From positions 18,446,371-18,510,370 of the forward strand of contig NC_068976.1 of assembly GCF_016808095.1 (NCBI RefSeq): DNA of 64,000 nucleotides. The letters run 5' to 3'. This document shows positions 52,531 through 64,000 of this stretch, piece by piece. Below the pieces are notes generated by a model. That model made no database searches. It was not told the origin of the DNA and saw only the letters and a program-made list of their open reading frames with translations. Position 1 is the stretch's first letter. Every line of letters starts with the position of its first letter. This DNA comes from Vigna angularis (Eukaryota; Streptophyta; Magnoliopsida; Fabales; Fabaceae). Both the position numbers and the translations under genes were made by a program.

Positions 52531-52539
52531 GATTGATTA

Positions 52540-53446
52540 GGTTCAATACATCATTTAGTCGGGGGATTGGTCCAAAACGGTCCTACTTTTTGAAAAAATT
52601 CAGTAAGGACTCATATTTTGTTTTAAAAGGTTCAATTCGGTCCTTTTATTAATATCAAAGAAAATTTCAATCTAAAACCCTAATGTTTTAAGAACCCTAA
52701 ATTGGGGAAAAATCCTCAATCTTTTTATGCATGATTATGTAGACCACTAACAAGGGAACGTCACTGTCTGAAATAGAACTCCGCCTCCGCCTGTGAATGT
52801 ATAAGGGAGCTTCTGTTAGGGAAAAGAAGAAATAGAGTGCCTCGCCAGACCTGTAAGAAAACCATAATCAAAACCACCATCACTTCGAACGCAACCAAAA
52901 ATCATTATGTTTCCAATGATCACCACTGCTTGCGAGAGCTCAACGATAGAAAACACGGCGGCGCACCAGAAAAGGGATTAAGATTGGGGTTTTATGAAAC
53001 CCACGATAGAGAGAGGAAAAACCCATGGATCACTAGGTTAAAAGTGTGAAAGGATTAGCCATGTTCGATGTACGACGTACGGTTGGTGAAGAAGGAAGGA
53101 AGGCAAAAATGCATAAAAAGATTGGGGATTTTTCCCTAATTTAGGGTTTTTGATTCTAATTTCCACTTTAGGGTTCTTAAAACGTTAGGGTTTTAGATTG
53201 AAATTTTCTTTGATTTTAATAAAAGAACTCGCACTTCACTTCATAATGTCACGTAATCATCCAACATAACACCTCACTCAGATTTGGCCACAGTGACATC
53301 AGCATTGTTATGTTTTTAACGGCGTCCACGAAAAGGACCGAATTGAACATTTTTAAACAAAATATGGGGCCTTATTAAACTTTTTCAAAAGGTATGACCA
53401 TTTTGAACCAAACTTCTAAAAGTATGGACCAAAGATGTAGTGAACC
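52540..53446. mobile_element. Non-autonomous Mutator-like element (MULE/MITE), 907 bp
   Basis: Flanked by a 9-bp duplication GATTGATTA (52531-52539; 53447-53455), the Mutator hallmark. Long terminal inverted repeats start GGTTCAATACATC on the left and GGTTCACTACATC read inward from the right. They extend to about 52732 and 53109, sharing TTTTGAAAAA, TTCAATTCGGTCCTTTT, AAAGAAAATTTCAATC, AAACCCTAA and AATCTTTTTATGCAT. The right arm is about 140 bp longer than the left. The interior (52740-53100) has no transposase; a 70-codon frame at 52837-53049 has no recognisable domain. Confidence 0.88.
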
Positions 53447-53577
53447 GATTGATTATAATATCTTTATTGATTTGTCATAATAAAAACAAATGAAACATAT
53501 ATAGAAGGGAAGAAACTTTTTTAGCCAACAAACTATTCTCAAAACATAACTGCAACACAAGTGGGAGAAGATAAAAA

Positions 53578-55667
53578 TTAAGCCTTTTTAAGGAACTCCA
53601 TAACATAAATATTGAAAACACAACATGTTATTCTGAAACCATGGAATCCAGCTCCTTTAGCCAAAGCCTCGTATTCTTTCTCTGTTCTCTCTTTTCCATT
53701 CGGGCTATGACACAACATCACAATGTCCATTTGAAACTCACACTTTGAAGCTAACTTAGAATTTGGAGTTTCTGGAATAAGCCCTTCAACTAAAATCACC
53801 TTTCCAGTGTCAGGAAGAGAATCATAACAGTTCTTCAACAATTTCAAGCATTGCTCATCATTCCAGTCATGACATACCCACTACATAAAAAAATATTTTA
53901 TGTTAAGAAGTGGACTTTAATCCTGATTCAATTCTACAAAACCAAGTGAGGTTTGAACCCATTTATATATTTTAAACTGACGTTATTTATAGTCGATGTG
54001 AAATTTATAACACATTTATCAAATTAAAGAATATACATTTCGTGAGACTAGAAACTAATGGGTGGTCCGATAACAAATGAAACAGTATAAACAACAAATA
54101 TCTTGATAATGGGAGGTATAATAGACCAAACAAACAAGAAATCTCGTTATAATAGGTTATAATTCATTTGTACTTTGATACTATGTGAATAAGTAAACTT
54201 TAAACTTAACTCAATCCTATCAAATCAATTTATAAAATGAAATTTATATCAATTTATATACTTTAAAATAGTTTTATCTCTCTTCAAACCTTCAACATTT
54301 TCATCAAATTTGATCTCAACGAAAGTGGACAAAGATGTTTATAAAATATTCAAATTTTAATAACACACCTTCATAAAAATTGCGTCAGCTTTTGGAACAC
54401 TCACAAACATGTCTCCACCCACATGTTCCACACCTGCACTAATATCGCACGTAATGTAATTAATGTTTTAAAAGTCAAACATAATTAAATTATCGAATAT
54501 TAATTAACACAAAGTCAAGATCAACAACATAAAAGAATGCATAATTAACAAGTGGTTAATATATATTTGATTAAAAAGCTTAAATAGCCAACCAGTTCCC
54601 ATGGTGGTAAAAAGTGAAAAGAACCTGCATAAGATGGAGCTTCTTTGATAACGTGGGGTAAGTCAAAATTAAGACACTTTATGGAGGAGTACTTGGAGGC
54701 AATCATGCCGATGATAGCCCCAGTTCCACCCCCAACATCAACCAAAGATCCAACACCCTCAAACCCTTTGTAAATCTCAAGAATTTTCTTCATCGTGATG
54801 CTAGAGCAATCAGACAACCCCTTATTGAAAAGCCTATTAAATCTTGGATTTGCGTCATGGAACTCAAAGGCATTCATTCCATAAGCATTTTTAAATGGAA
54901 ATCCACCCTCCTCAACTGATTCTGTCAACTTGTACCTGCAAAACAACACAATCCTTTAAACTCTCTCTATCTGCAATCTTGTATCTTCTCATAAAGTTCC
55001 CTATCTTAGTAACTCCATAAAAATGTTGGAAATCCAAACTCACATTGGATAGAATTAAAAAAGTAAAACATTATATAAAGATGAAAGATCCATTAACCTG
55101 TTTCCTTAAAGTTTTGAATAGAAAATAGTCTCAATTGTTTATAGTTGGGTCCATGTCTGATTGATGTTTGTAACTCCTAAATGAATCCTCTCAACAAGAA
55201 ATTTTATCAATAACTTTACAACAAAAGTTAGACATGTTAACAAAATACCACATTTCTGTGAGGACTTTGTCGTGTTCCATGAGAAAGTAAGCAGACACAG
55301 AGACAGCATCTTGATTGTTGACAAGGTATTTGGCTTTTGGGTGAAGAGCATAGTGGCTTTCAGCCATATTACCATCGGGGAATCGAAGTTTGAGGATGTT
55401 GTAGCTAACCAAAAGGCGGAACATGCGGTCCAACATAGCAGGTGCATTAGGGTTCTTTATATTTGGTATCTGAGCAGCTATTTCAGAAGGAGAAAGATGA
55501 GCTCCAGGACCAGCCTTGGCTATGGTTTCCAAGATGCCAAGTTCAATGGCTGACTTCAGAACCATGGGAACAGCAGAGGCACCAGCTAGCTCCATGGCAA
55601 ACAGATAAGCTTCTTCATCAGATACTACTTCCTCTGCACTTTCCTCTTTCATGCTTTGCTCTGCCAT
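53578..55667 (-). CDS. COMT-type plant O-methyltransferase, substrate uncertain
   Basis: Four coding exons: 55667-55249, 54935-54625, 54433-54369, 53880-53578, giving 365 residues, the same length as alfalfa caffeic acid O-methyltransferase. An N-terminal dimerisation domain ([20 protein letters not shown]) precedes the SAM-binding fold with LVDVGGGTG (204-212), FDLPHVI and VEHVGGDMF. The catalytic residues fall at exactly the alfalfa COMT numbers: His269 in WVCHDW, Glu297 in LVEGL and Glu329 in GKERT. Family enzymes methylate phenolic hydroxyls of lignin precursors, flavonoids or chalcones. Several pocket positions differ from COMT as I recall it (Asn131 to Glu, Met180 to Leu, Asn324 to Ser), so caffeate may not be the substrate. 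Intron 3 contains two copies of a dispersed repeat. Confidence 0.93.
53904..54290. repeat. Two divergent direct copies of a dispersed repeat in the methyltransferase intron
   Basis: Copy 1 (about 53904-54010) and copy 2 (about 54185-54285) share AAGT(G/A)(G/A)ACTTTAA, TTCAATTCTA-like and TTTATATA(T/C)TTTAAA in the same order. I recognise the pattern from a legume interspersed repeat, but cannot name it with certainty. Confidence 0.5.
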
Positions 55668-57360
55668 TTACTGTCTCTGCCTAAATTATAAAGATAGATA
55701 TATGGTTAAACAAGTTTTACATTTATAATGGATTATCATTAGTAGGTGTATGAAAGCTGCAAGAGATAAGCCTCAAGCCTAATCAATGTTTTTGTCCTTA
55801 ATGTTCATTATAAGTTCATTCACGTTGAATACGAGACACCAATATGTTAATCCAATGATTAGATGTGTGCTTCAATTTGACTAAACTGTTATTTCTCATT
55901 TAGTTTAATTGAAAAATAATTTATTATATATTTTTTCTTTGATATATTGGTGTATACAATATATATTCCACAGATTAATAGTTAAACAAAAAGGTTTATA
56001 AAAACTAAAATGGAAGTTTTCTATTATATATTTTGTACATAAAACTACGAAACTATAATTTAACTAATAAAATGTCTTAATTTTAATATTTCCTTTAAGT
56101 TGTAAATATATGTCATATTAAAATGAAAATTATTAGAAACAAACAGGAAAAAATCTGAATCTTTTAAGTTATTTGTGGAACAATGGAAAGGAATTCAAAT
56201 GGTAAGAAGATATCGTCTACATGTTAAATAAAGTCTTGTATAGTTTTGAAAAAGACTCCAAAAACTATATTTAAATATTTCCATAAAAACTTGAGTTTAT
56301 AATTTTAAAGTTAAAAAACGTATAATCTTTGGAACTAATGATATTAGATTTTTAAGGTGATTTATTTTACTTTAAATGAAAATCATATTAACTTATTGGA
56401 TGAATGTGATTTTATTTTATTTTCTACGCACTACTTTTTAGTTATTTCTAAAGAAAAATAGTTATTTCATAATCTTATTAATCACTTGATATTCCACTTT
56501 TACAAGTAATATGATTTTTATATAAAGAAAATTTAATACTATAAAAAAATCTATAATAAATGTTAAAATTTATCAAATGTCAAAATATCATAACCATTTT
56601 CTGAAAAATCTCATAAACTAATATGATTAGCTTGAAAAAAGGAAAATCAAAATTACCAACAAAACAACCATAAATATTGAACAAATTTAACCTGTTGGTT
56701 ATATAATAACGGAGATATCTTATTTCCCTTCTTATAACTAATCATTAGAAATTTGACCTGTTAATTTTTTTTTTAATCATACTGCTTTCTTTAATCAAAT
56801 TTTGTCTAACATTAATCAATAAAAGGAAACAAAAAAATGAAGATATAGAGCAACTATGGGCTCAACTTTGGGTTGATAATTATTGTTTGGGCCTCGGGAG
56901 CCACAGTGGCCACACAGGTATTCAAGAAATGCTTCAAAAAAATACGATTCAACTTAATCTAATTCAATTAAGTAAGTTTTACGTATGATTAATCTTTGAT
57001 GCGTCGGGTTGAATTTTTTAATTAGTTTTCTATATTATACTACTTAAAAGATGTAAATATGTATAAAAATATTAATTTAAAATTTAACTATTAATTATGA
57101 TGAAATAATTTAATATGTAAACTTAATAATTATTAATTTTAAAAAAAGTTTACTTAAAAGTTAATAATTTAATATGTAAAGTTAATGTAAAGTCTCATCC
57201 CATTTTTTCTGATCTAAAACGGATAGAAATGACTCATTTTGCATTCATTTTAAAAAAATGGATACGTACTTTTCATAAATTTAGTGAAGTTGTGAAATAA
57301 ACATTTTCTTTTTTGTCCTCGTAGCTTTTTATGAGTTTTGATAGCTAGGTTTTTTCTTAA

Positions 57361-57381
57361 ATAAATAATAATAATATTATT

Positions 57382-57412
<31 letters not shown>

Positions 57413-57421
57413 AATAATAAT
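57361..57421. repeat. AAT/ATT trinucleotide repeat with internal inversions
   Basis: Alternating blocks of AATAATAAT and ATTATTATT, able to pair with one another. Confidence 0.9.
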
Positions 57422-57969
57422 GACATAGCACGTGAAGGTGAATGGTCGTTATCTTTGTGGCAAAGGATGTAGGTTGGTATCATCACTCTTTAGTTGTTTC
57501 CTTTTATTTGTTTTTTCTCTTCCTTATTCCGTAAGATATTTTCTTGCTTCCTCCTATTAATATATTCAAATAATGTTTATTTTAACCAAGAGTACGAGAA
57601 ATACTACAAAATCAGCAAGTCAAGATGCTCAATTAATACTAATTTTTTCATAAGTATTTTTTGATAGAAAAAAATTGTTTATGTAAATTAAAATGAACTC
57701 ATGTATATGTTAATTTGTAAAGATTATCTCATCTCATTTTTAAATTTTTTATTTTCTAACCTTTGAATATATTAATTTTAATTTTTGTAGAAGTTTTTTT
57801 TTCTTGTTTATATTTTCTGAAATTTATAAATTTGAATTGAGATTGCCTATGAAAATAAAAGAAATACTGAATTCCTGAATGTACTGTTAAAATATAAAAA
57901 TATTGTGGATGAAATGAAATGGCCACGAACCGATGAAGAACAGCTTGAATCATTTGATTCAAGAAGAAA

Positions 57970-57980
57970 GTGGGTCCCAC
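57970..57980. promoter_or_regulatory. TCP-type palindrome GTGGGTCCCAC
   Basis: A pseudopalindromic 11-mer containing the class II TCP core GGNCCCAC on both strands. It is followed by GGCCGGTCCCGGCCC. No gene lies within 4 kb, so any role is inference. Confidence 0.4.
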
Positions 57981-58408
57981 ATCAACGTCAACCGGCCGGT
58001 CCCGGCCCAATGTGAAAACGGAGCCGGCCCATGTAACAAGAACGAACACAACCTTGTCGGAATTAATCTAATGCAACTCTTTTCTATTAAATAATATTTA
58101 GCTTACTACATAATTTTTAGCATAATTTTATAATAATTCACACAGTTAACCAATAAAAAACATTGTTAAAATAATTAATAGGTAAAATATACTACAAATA
58201 ACAATTTATGATATTATAACGGTATACAATCTCTTTATTTTTATATAATAATTTAAATATTATGTGCATGTAGGTAAAACAAATTGAATGAGGTTGCTTG
58301 AAAATTCTGTAAGGCTTATCCATAACTTTGAGAACAAGAATAGTCTCAGCCACAGGTGATTTCTTCCATTTGGCGCTAGTGAAAGGATGGGCCTACTTAA
58401 CGGGCCCG

Positions 58409-58419
58409 GTGGGCCCCAC
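58409..58419. promoter_or_regulatory. TCP-type palindrome GTGGGCCCCAC
   Basis: Same 11-mer class as at 57970, preceded by TGGGCC (site II) at 58388-58393 and GGGCCCG at 58402-58408. A TATA-like TTTTATAAATTT follows at about 58525. Confidence 0.4.
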
Positions 58420-59836
58420 TTATATCAGTTTTTATCAAATCTAAACAATCATTTTGTGGGCCATAAAACAGTAACGTAACTGCAAAACACATGTCAACAA
58501 AAAATGTGTGCTCACCCTTTTCCTTTTATAAATTTGCCTTCACTTTTACCAATTAATATGATTGAAGATATAAATCAACTGCGTGAAAAGCATGGAAATT
58601 ATTATTTTGTTGGGTAAAAAACTTTTTTTTTTCTGAAAAAACAAATCCCGATTAGGATGTCAAAAAAGATACGGATGGATAGGAAATACATACTATAAAT
58701 ATATATTTTAAGATAAGAACGTATTTGTATGTTAATGCAGTGATACAAGTATGATAGTATTTATATTTATATATACTTATAATTAATAATATTTAATTTA
58801 TCAAAATATTTTTATATTATGTTTTAATTTATATAATTATATCGTGTGATTTAATATTTACTTTTGTATTTTATTTGGATTAATATTAATTTTAGTTTAT
58901 TTAAATTTTGTTTGAAATTCATGTAAGTATCCCATTATATTTTATTTGAATTTATATCAGTTGTTAAGATAAAAGAAAAAGATATTGAGAATAAAAAAAA
59001 AATCTAAAAGTGTTTTAGAAACTAAGATTTGTGTTGGGTTAGGGTTGAAATCTCTACAAATATTCTTTTACTTTATTTTTAAGTTGACTTAAGTAATCAT
59101 AAATACTTTTAGTTACTGTTTTTTTTTCAAGTTTCAAACCGTATAGATATATTTGTCAAAATGTTCAAATTAACAATTAATTCAATAAAAATAATAAAAT
59201 CTTAAACTCGTAATAAATATAATAATATATCTTTTTATCTTTCACTTCTATTTTTATAGATTTTGGTAGTTTGTAATTAGTGAAAATTCTAATTAGGCCC
59301 AATCATAATTCATTTTTTACTAAGTAATTTTTACTAAGTATTAAACTAAAAGTAAATAATGTCTTAATAATTTGAATGATTTTTTATGTTTGGTTTTGAA
59401 TTTGAGGTTGAGCATCACATAGTCACTGGCACGACTATGGCACTTAAAAATTGAAAATAATTCATGAACACTGTGCATGTTCTGCAAAATCGTATTCAAC
59501 AATCCTTGTAACGTGATGCATTCAAATTTTGAACTATTCCTTCTTAGTGATCATCCTTTTGACTTTATGATAAAATCTAATTGCTGATAATTAAGTGCAT
59601 CCTTTTTTTAATGAGTGACCAAAAGTAAACGTTACTTTCACCACAAGCTAATTTCAATTAATTACTTATTCACTCAATTTTACTTTCATTTTTTAATAAT
59701 AAATTCCAATTCTCAATATAAATTTATAAACGTGATACATTTTGATGTATGACTTTAATTCGTCTTACAAAATAATACCACAATATCTCACTAGATAACT
59801 ATCCTTCAGATATCTTTCATAATTCATGAGCTAATT

Positions 59837-59840
<4 letters not shown>

Positions 59841-59931
<91 letters not shown>
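59841..59931. repeat. TA dinucleotide microsatellite
   Basis: About 45 uninterrupted TA units in AT-rich intergenic DNA. Confidence 0.95.
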
Positions 59932-59933
<2 letters not shown>

Positions 59934-62049
59934 CATATATAAAGTCTCAAAATAGAAAGATAAAAACTTTTCTATGAATTATATGATAGCAATGTTTTCC
60001 CATGCTCCTATTTTCTCTTGAATTTAGTCCAATATGTCTAAATAAATAAAGAATAAAGAAAGTAACTTGCAATTTAATAACATAATCATGTTACCATTAT
60101 TGAATATTCTACTCTTATAGTTTCAAATATGTGTTTTTTAAATTTTAACCACAAACCTAACACTAGTTTGAACCAAAGAATGCTTTTATTATTAATATAT
60201 TGCTGAGTGTAATATCTCCTTTGAACGTAATCATCCACAACTTACAAAATAATTACAGTTTCATAAATATAGATAAAAAAAAATAAAAATATATAAAATA
60301 AAATTTTAATTTTTTTATGATTAATATTCATTCCATGACAAATTTATTTTAATCACTTAAATTAAAAAACTAAATAAAAGTTATTATTAATTATTAGTAA
60401 GAGCCGAATATTCTGAATTGGATACATAATACCATATCCATTCAATTAAATTAAATATCCATATTCATTATTTACAAATATTAGTCATAATTATTATAGT
60501 TATTTTTTTTTTCATCTTCCTTTGGAGTGAGGTAGTGAAAAAGTTTGCAATCTAATAAAATTATCAAAACAATCAATTTTTCATTTTAGTTTTGTGGGAT
60601 CTCAGTTTTCTATTTCTTTTTTTCACATCTAGTTAGCAATTTATAAGCATTACATTAATATTGAACAAGACAAGCTATATTCTAGCAAATTAAAACGAAC
60701 CTTAAATTTAAGATATAAATTCCTTAATTTTTTATCTATAATTATGGATTTAATGACCCCTTAAATGCCTAGATCTAAGGATCATATAAAATCCATATTC
60801 ATGATGGCAAAATAATATTTTTATGGGAGATAAAATCTGCTGTGTATAAAAATGGTTACTTTAATGGATATAAATGAAGTAGTTGATTTTATTTTTTCTA
60901 TGTATTTATTAACGTGAAAAATGAGGTATCCCATATGTGGTGTCTACCTATTAATTGGGGGGCTTGCAACTTCTTAAACTCTTCTTAATTATTTATAAAT
61001 AAGTGGTTTTATTTTCAGTATAATTATATATTTAAAAATATTGATTCTAAAAATTATCTATAAAAACTGAAAATATGTAATACATGTAGATTTGTAAAAC
61101 AATAAAAAATAATTATTTTTTATCTTTAAATTATAACGCAATTTTAGTTTTCTTTTTTTTATATCAATAAATGTAATAGAAAACTTAATATTATCAAAAT
61201 TTAAGATAAAATCAAAAACTAAAATTATATCTAATCAAAATATAAAAAAAGATGTTAGATACATAACATAACGCAAACATCAAATAAAAAAAAAACTGAA
61301 TATTTCCAAACTTCTATTTAAAAAATATAAATATTCAAATACTAAAAAAAAACATGTCACAATACACTAATAAATCAAACAATAATTATTTAATTACCTG
61401 ATTATCTTATTAACATAACAGGCTATTTTAAGTAATTAAAAGTATTAAATTGTAAAAGATTACCAAACTTATTTGGTCTCTGTACGATTAACCCACCAGT
61501 GAAACAAAATAGGAAAAAAGAAACATCATTAAATATACTTACACTTTAATTATTTATATGACTTAAATAGATTTTCTACATCACACCATCATTACTCCAT
61601 AGATATGTAAACAATTTACATAATGAAATTTTAATTTCATTAAAAAAAACTGATTTAATATAGTTAATGTCATATATATCTTTCTACACATCCTTATATT
61701 TTCTTACGAAAAAAAATAATAAAATTGTATTCAATTGCTTCAACTACAATATACATTCAATATTTACCATAAAAAATAAAAATATAATAAAATTGATTTA
61801 ATATAAAAAAATACAAAATTCTGGAGGATACAATTATGCGAGACAGAAGTCTAAGAAAAAGACACAAGACATTATCTCCTAAATTTGAAAAGTGCACCAG
61901 AATCACTGAACATGTCCAAAACATTTTTTTTCATCAATGATGCATTTTAATCCATTCACCTAATGAACGTTATAATAATAATAATTTATTAATAATTTTT
62001 ATAATAAATATAATATATGAAAAAGGTGAAATTTAAACGAGTGAGAAGA

Positions 62050-62807
62050 ATTATAGAAGAGAAAGACGAGAGCGAGCGTTTGTAGCAGAGGCCAGAGGCA
62101 GCAACCAGCTCAGATCGGCATCCCTATTTCTCCGTTCTGTTTTTACATTCTTTCTATGCAAAAATTCTCCCTAAATTCCAGCCTTTTATTCTTCTCCTTT
62201 TCTTTCTAATTCCTTATTTTCTTCATCTCATTACCCATTTCAAGACCTAATCTTTTCCAATCATTCCTCTCTCTTATCTTGCATTCATCTTAAAGGATCT
62301 CTAATTTCCCTCATTTTCGCTTTTTTTCTTTTTTTTTTCCATGTTTTTTCCACCTCTGTCTTCCTGGGTCTCATCTTGTCTCTCTTTTCTTGAATATTCA
62401 ACCCTCCTTTTTTTTTCTGTCCACAATTCACATTTGTGAAGTGTTTTCAATAGACTCGCCCAAGATATTTGAGCTCAATACATCAAAGGCTCAAGCTTCC
62501 TCCAGGATGCAGAAAGGGTCTTTCAAAGCTTGTCCCTTTTTTTATAATTTCTGACTCCAACCTTTGTTTCCCCAAATCTTGTTGCACCCATTTTGTTTCT
62601 GACAACTTTGCGGCGTCTCCTCACCTAATCTTAAGCACCCAGGTCCTTGGAATGGACCTTTTCACGGTTTCAGACTAGTGGGTAGTTTTGTTATTTGACA
62701 AGGTCCTTCCTTTTCCCAATACATAAGACAACCTAGTCTGAACACCGAAGGGAAGCCAAGCCCAGCCCTTTGTTGTGGCAGTCTTTCTTGATCCGACACA
62801 AGAAAAA
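62050..62807 (+). other. Long 5' leader of the TBC gene
   Basis: Pyrimidine-rich, transcribed-looking sequence (TTCTTCTCC, TTTCTCTC) begins near 62050. It contains several upstream ATGs (about 62155, 62340, 62507, 62653), so either a leader intron removes them or upstream frames exist. No convincing splice pair could be fixed. Confidence 0.45.
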
Positions 62808-63290
62808 ATGTATGGGACCAAAAGCAAAATTGACCTTGCCTTTGAATACCAATCTCAGGTAGCAGTTTTGAGGCCCAGCATCCATTCCAGGAGGGCAAAT
62901 CTGACTGTGAAATTCCAAGACCTTTATGGATTCACGGTGGAAGGGAATGTGGATGATGTGAATGTGTTGAATGAGGTAAGGGAGAAGGTGAGGCAACAGG
63001 GAAGAGTTTGGTGGGCATTGGAGGCCAGCAAGGGGGCAAATTGGTATTTGCACACTACCATCGGGCAAAGCAGTGCTCTTACATCCTCCTTAAAATTCTC
63101 AGCTCTGACCAATGCTATCACGTTGAAGAAGTTGATCAGGAAGGGGATTCCCCCAGTTCTCAGGCCTAAGATTTGGTTTTCCTTGTCAGGGGCAGCCAAG
63201 AAAAAGTCCACCGTGCCTGACAGTTATTATGATGATTTGACCAAAGCTGTGGATGGGAAGGTCACCCCTGCTACCCGGCAGATAGATCAT
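62808..63290 (+). CDS. TBC-domain Rab GTPase-activating protein, first coding exon (partial)
   Basis: 161 codons from [17 protein letters not shown] to TRQIDH, then donor GTGAGG. The segment [56 protein letters not shown] and TPATRQIDH is the N-terminal region and beginning of the TBC domain of a conserved plant Rab-[16 protein letters not shown] is the canonical TBC opening. The catalytic Arg and Gln fingers lie in later exons outside the window. TBC proteins accelerate GTP hydrolysis on Rab GTPases in vesicle traffic. A GTG-initiated extension upstream is open but the ATG at 62808 fits the family start. The intron from 63291 runs past 64000. Confidence 0.9.
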
Positions 63291-64000
63291 GTGAGGAGCT
63301 CACCCTTTTCTTTTTATGATCATCGCACAGTTTGGTTTGGTTTTGAATTTGATTACAAGTTTCTTTATTATGGTTCTGGGCATCACGGTCCTTCTGGTTT
63401 GTTTGGTTACCTTTTATTTGACAAGTGTTTGCAGGTTTGTGGATCATTTTCAAATGGATTTGAAGGAGGAATCACTTTGTATGGACATTGCGTTGTGCCT
63501 TCTGACAAAAATTTCAGACAAAATCTTGCAGCAGATTTTGATGAATGATTGTCTGCGTTGCTTTTGTGTTTTTTCCCCTATGAGTAAAATTTTGTATTTA
63601 TGGATGCTATGATATTGAGAATGAAGGAAGATCTGCAGGAATTGAAGCATTTGTCAGCCCTATGTCTGTAACCTTTACAATTATAGGATACTTGAGCCCT
63701 ATTGGTATATCCCATTTGAATAATTTACACAAAATTTGGTTGAGGCAAAATGTGGCTTTGAGTAAAAGCTGATCAGAAAGAGATGGTAATTTGTGTGATC
63801 CTTGGTATAGTTAAAGATTAGGGATGGAGTTTGTGTATACAAAATGTAGACTTTTGTATATATTTATTGGGATGTGGATGCTGTTTATCTACTTAGTTAA
63901 CAATATGCACTTTATGGTTTTGGAAAGGCAACTGTCATCAGGGTGTTTGAAGCTATCCTTAAAATGATGTTTGATTATTGATTTTTGTTTGGAATAATTT
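63291..64000 (+). other. First intron of the TBC gene (incomplete)
   Basis: No exon with the expected continuation (a DLPRTFPGHPW-type segment) is present before the window ends. The T-rich composition suits a plant intron. Confidence 0.6.

Larger units (their letters stand above)
55668..62049. other. 6.4-kb AT-rich gene-free region
   Basis: Includes the methyltransferase promoter, an AAT/ATT repeat (57361-57421), a GC-richer segment with paired palindromes (57944-58030 and 58388-58420), a long TA microsatellite (59841-59931) and otherwise monotonous AT-rich sequence. No frame has recognisable similarity. Confidence 0.5.

Noticed and set aside
52837..53049. 70-codon frame inside the Mutator-like element
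   Set aside because: No transposase or zinc-finger signature; expected by chance in the element's interior.
62469..62678. 69-codon frame in the TBC leader
   Set aside because: It does not begin with ATG and shows no recognisable protein; the main start at 62808 fits the family.

Overview
The window is plant nuclear DNA, most likely from a legume. It is AT-rich and gene-sparse. Its genes have GT-AG introns, and there are plant-specific families (fasciclin-like AGP, NOI/RIN4, COMT-type methyltransferase, plant p24) and plant transposons. The legume call rests on my recognition of protein and repeat flavour, not on a search. I find no bacterial-type features, CRISPR array, rRNA or tRNA.

Layout. 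A single-exon GPI-anchored fasciclin-like arabinogalactan protein (1406-2626, +) is followed by a Nudix hydrolase (5651-9004, -) and the exosome ring subunit RRP42 (9911-11897, -). A non-autonomous hAT transposon fills 13111-15671. An ABC1-family atypical kinase (17907-23968, +, 17 coding exons) carries a truncated LTR retroelement in its fourth coding intron. After about 5 kb without genes come cytosolic acetoacetyl-CoA thiolase (29300-32727, +), the mitochondrial chaperone TIM10 (35282-36391, +) and a 61-residue one-pass membrane protein (37739-37924, +). From 39255 to 44978 (-) lies a decayed copy of MRD1 (a multi-RRM ribosome biogenesis protein). A NOI-domain gene (46347-, +), a p24 cargo receptor (48197-50649, -), a Mutator-like element (52540-53446) and a COMT-like methyltransferase (53578-55667, -) follow. 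About 6.4 kb of AT-rich DNA leads to the first coding exon of a Rab-GAP TBC gene (62808-63290, +) that runs off the right edge.

The genes are unrelated single-copy loci, not a pathway or operon. Exon phases close exactly for the Nudix, RRP42, ABC1K, thiolase, TIM10, p24 and methyltransferase genes. Six of the genes (Nudix, RRP42, ABC1K, thiolase, TIM10, p24) have recognisable leader introns.

The most unusual object is the MRD1 copy. It fuses the first half of RRM2 to the last half of the final RRM, carries an apparent 1-nt frameshift, and has a 2.17-kb palindromic copia element inserted into a coding exon. That element has two LTRs in opposite orientation, each with an inverted 497-bp copy of the pol 3' end, and a clean 5-bp target duplication. 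Three other elements were delimited to the base by target duplications: hAT (8 bp), Mutator-like (9 bp) and a truncated LTR element (5 bp).
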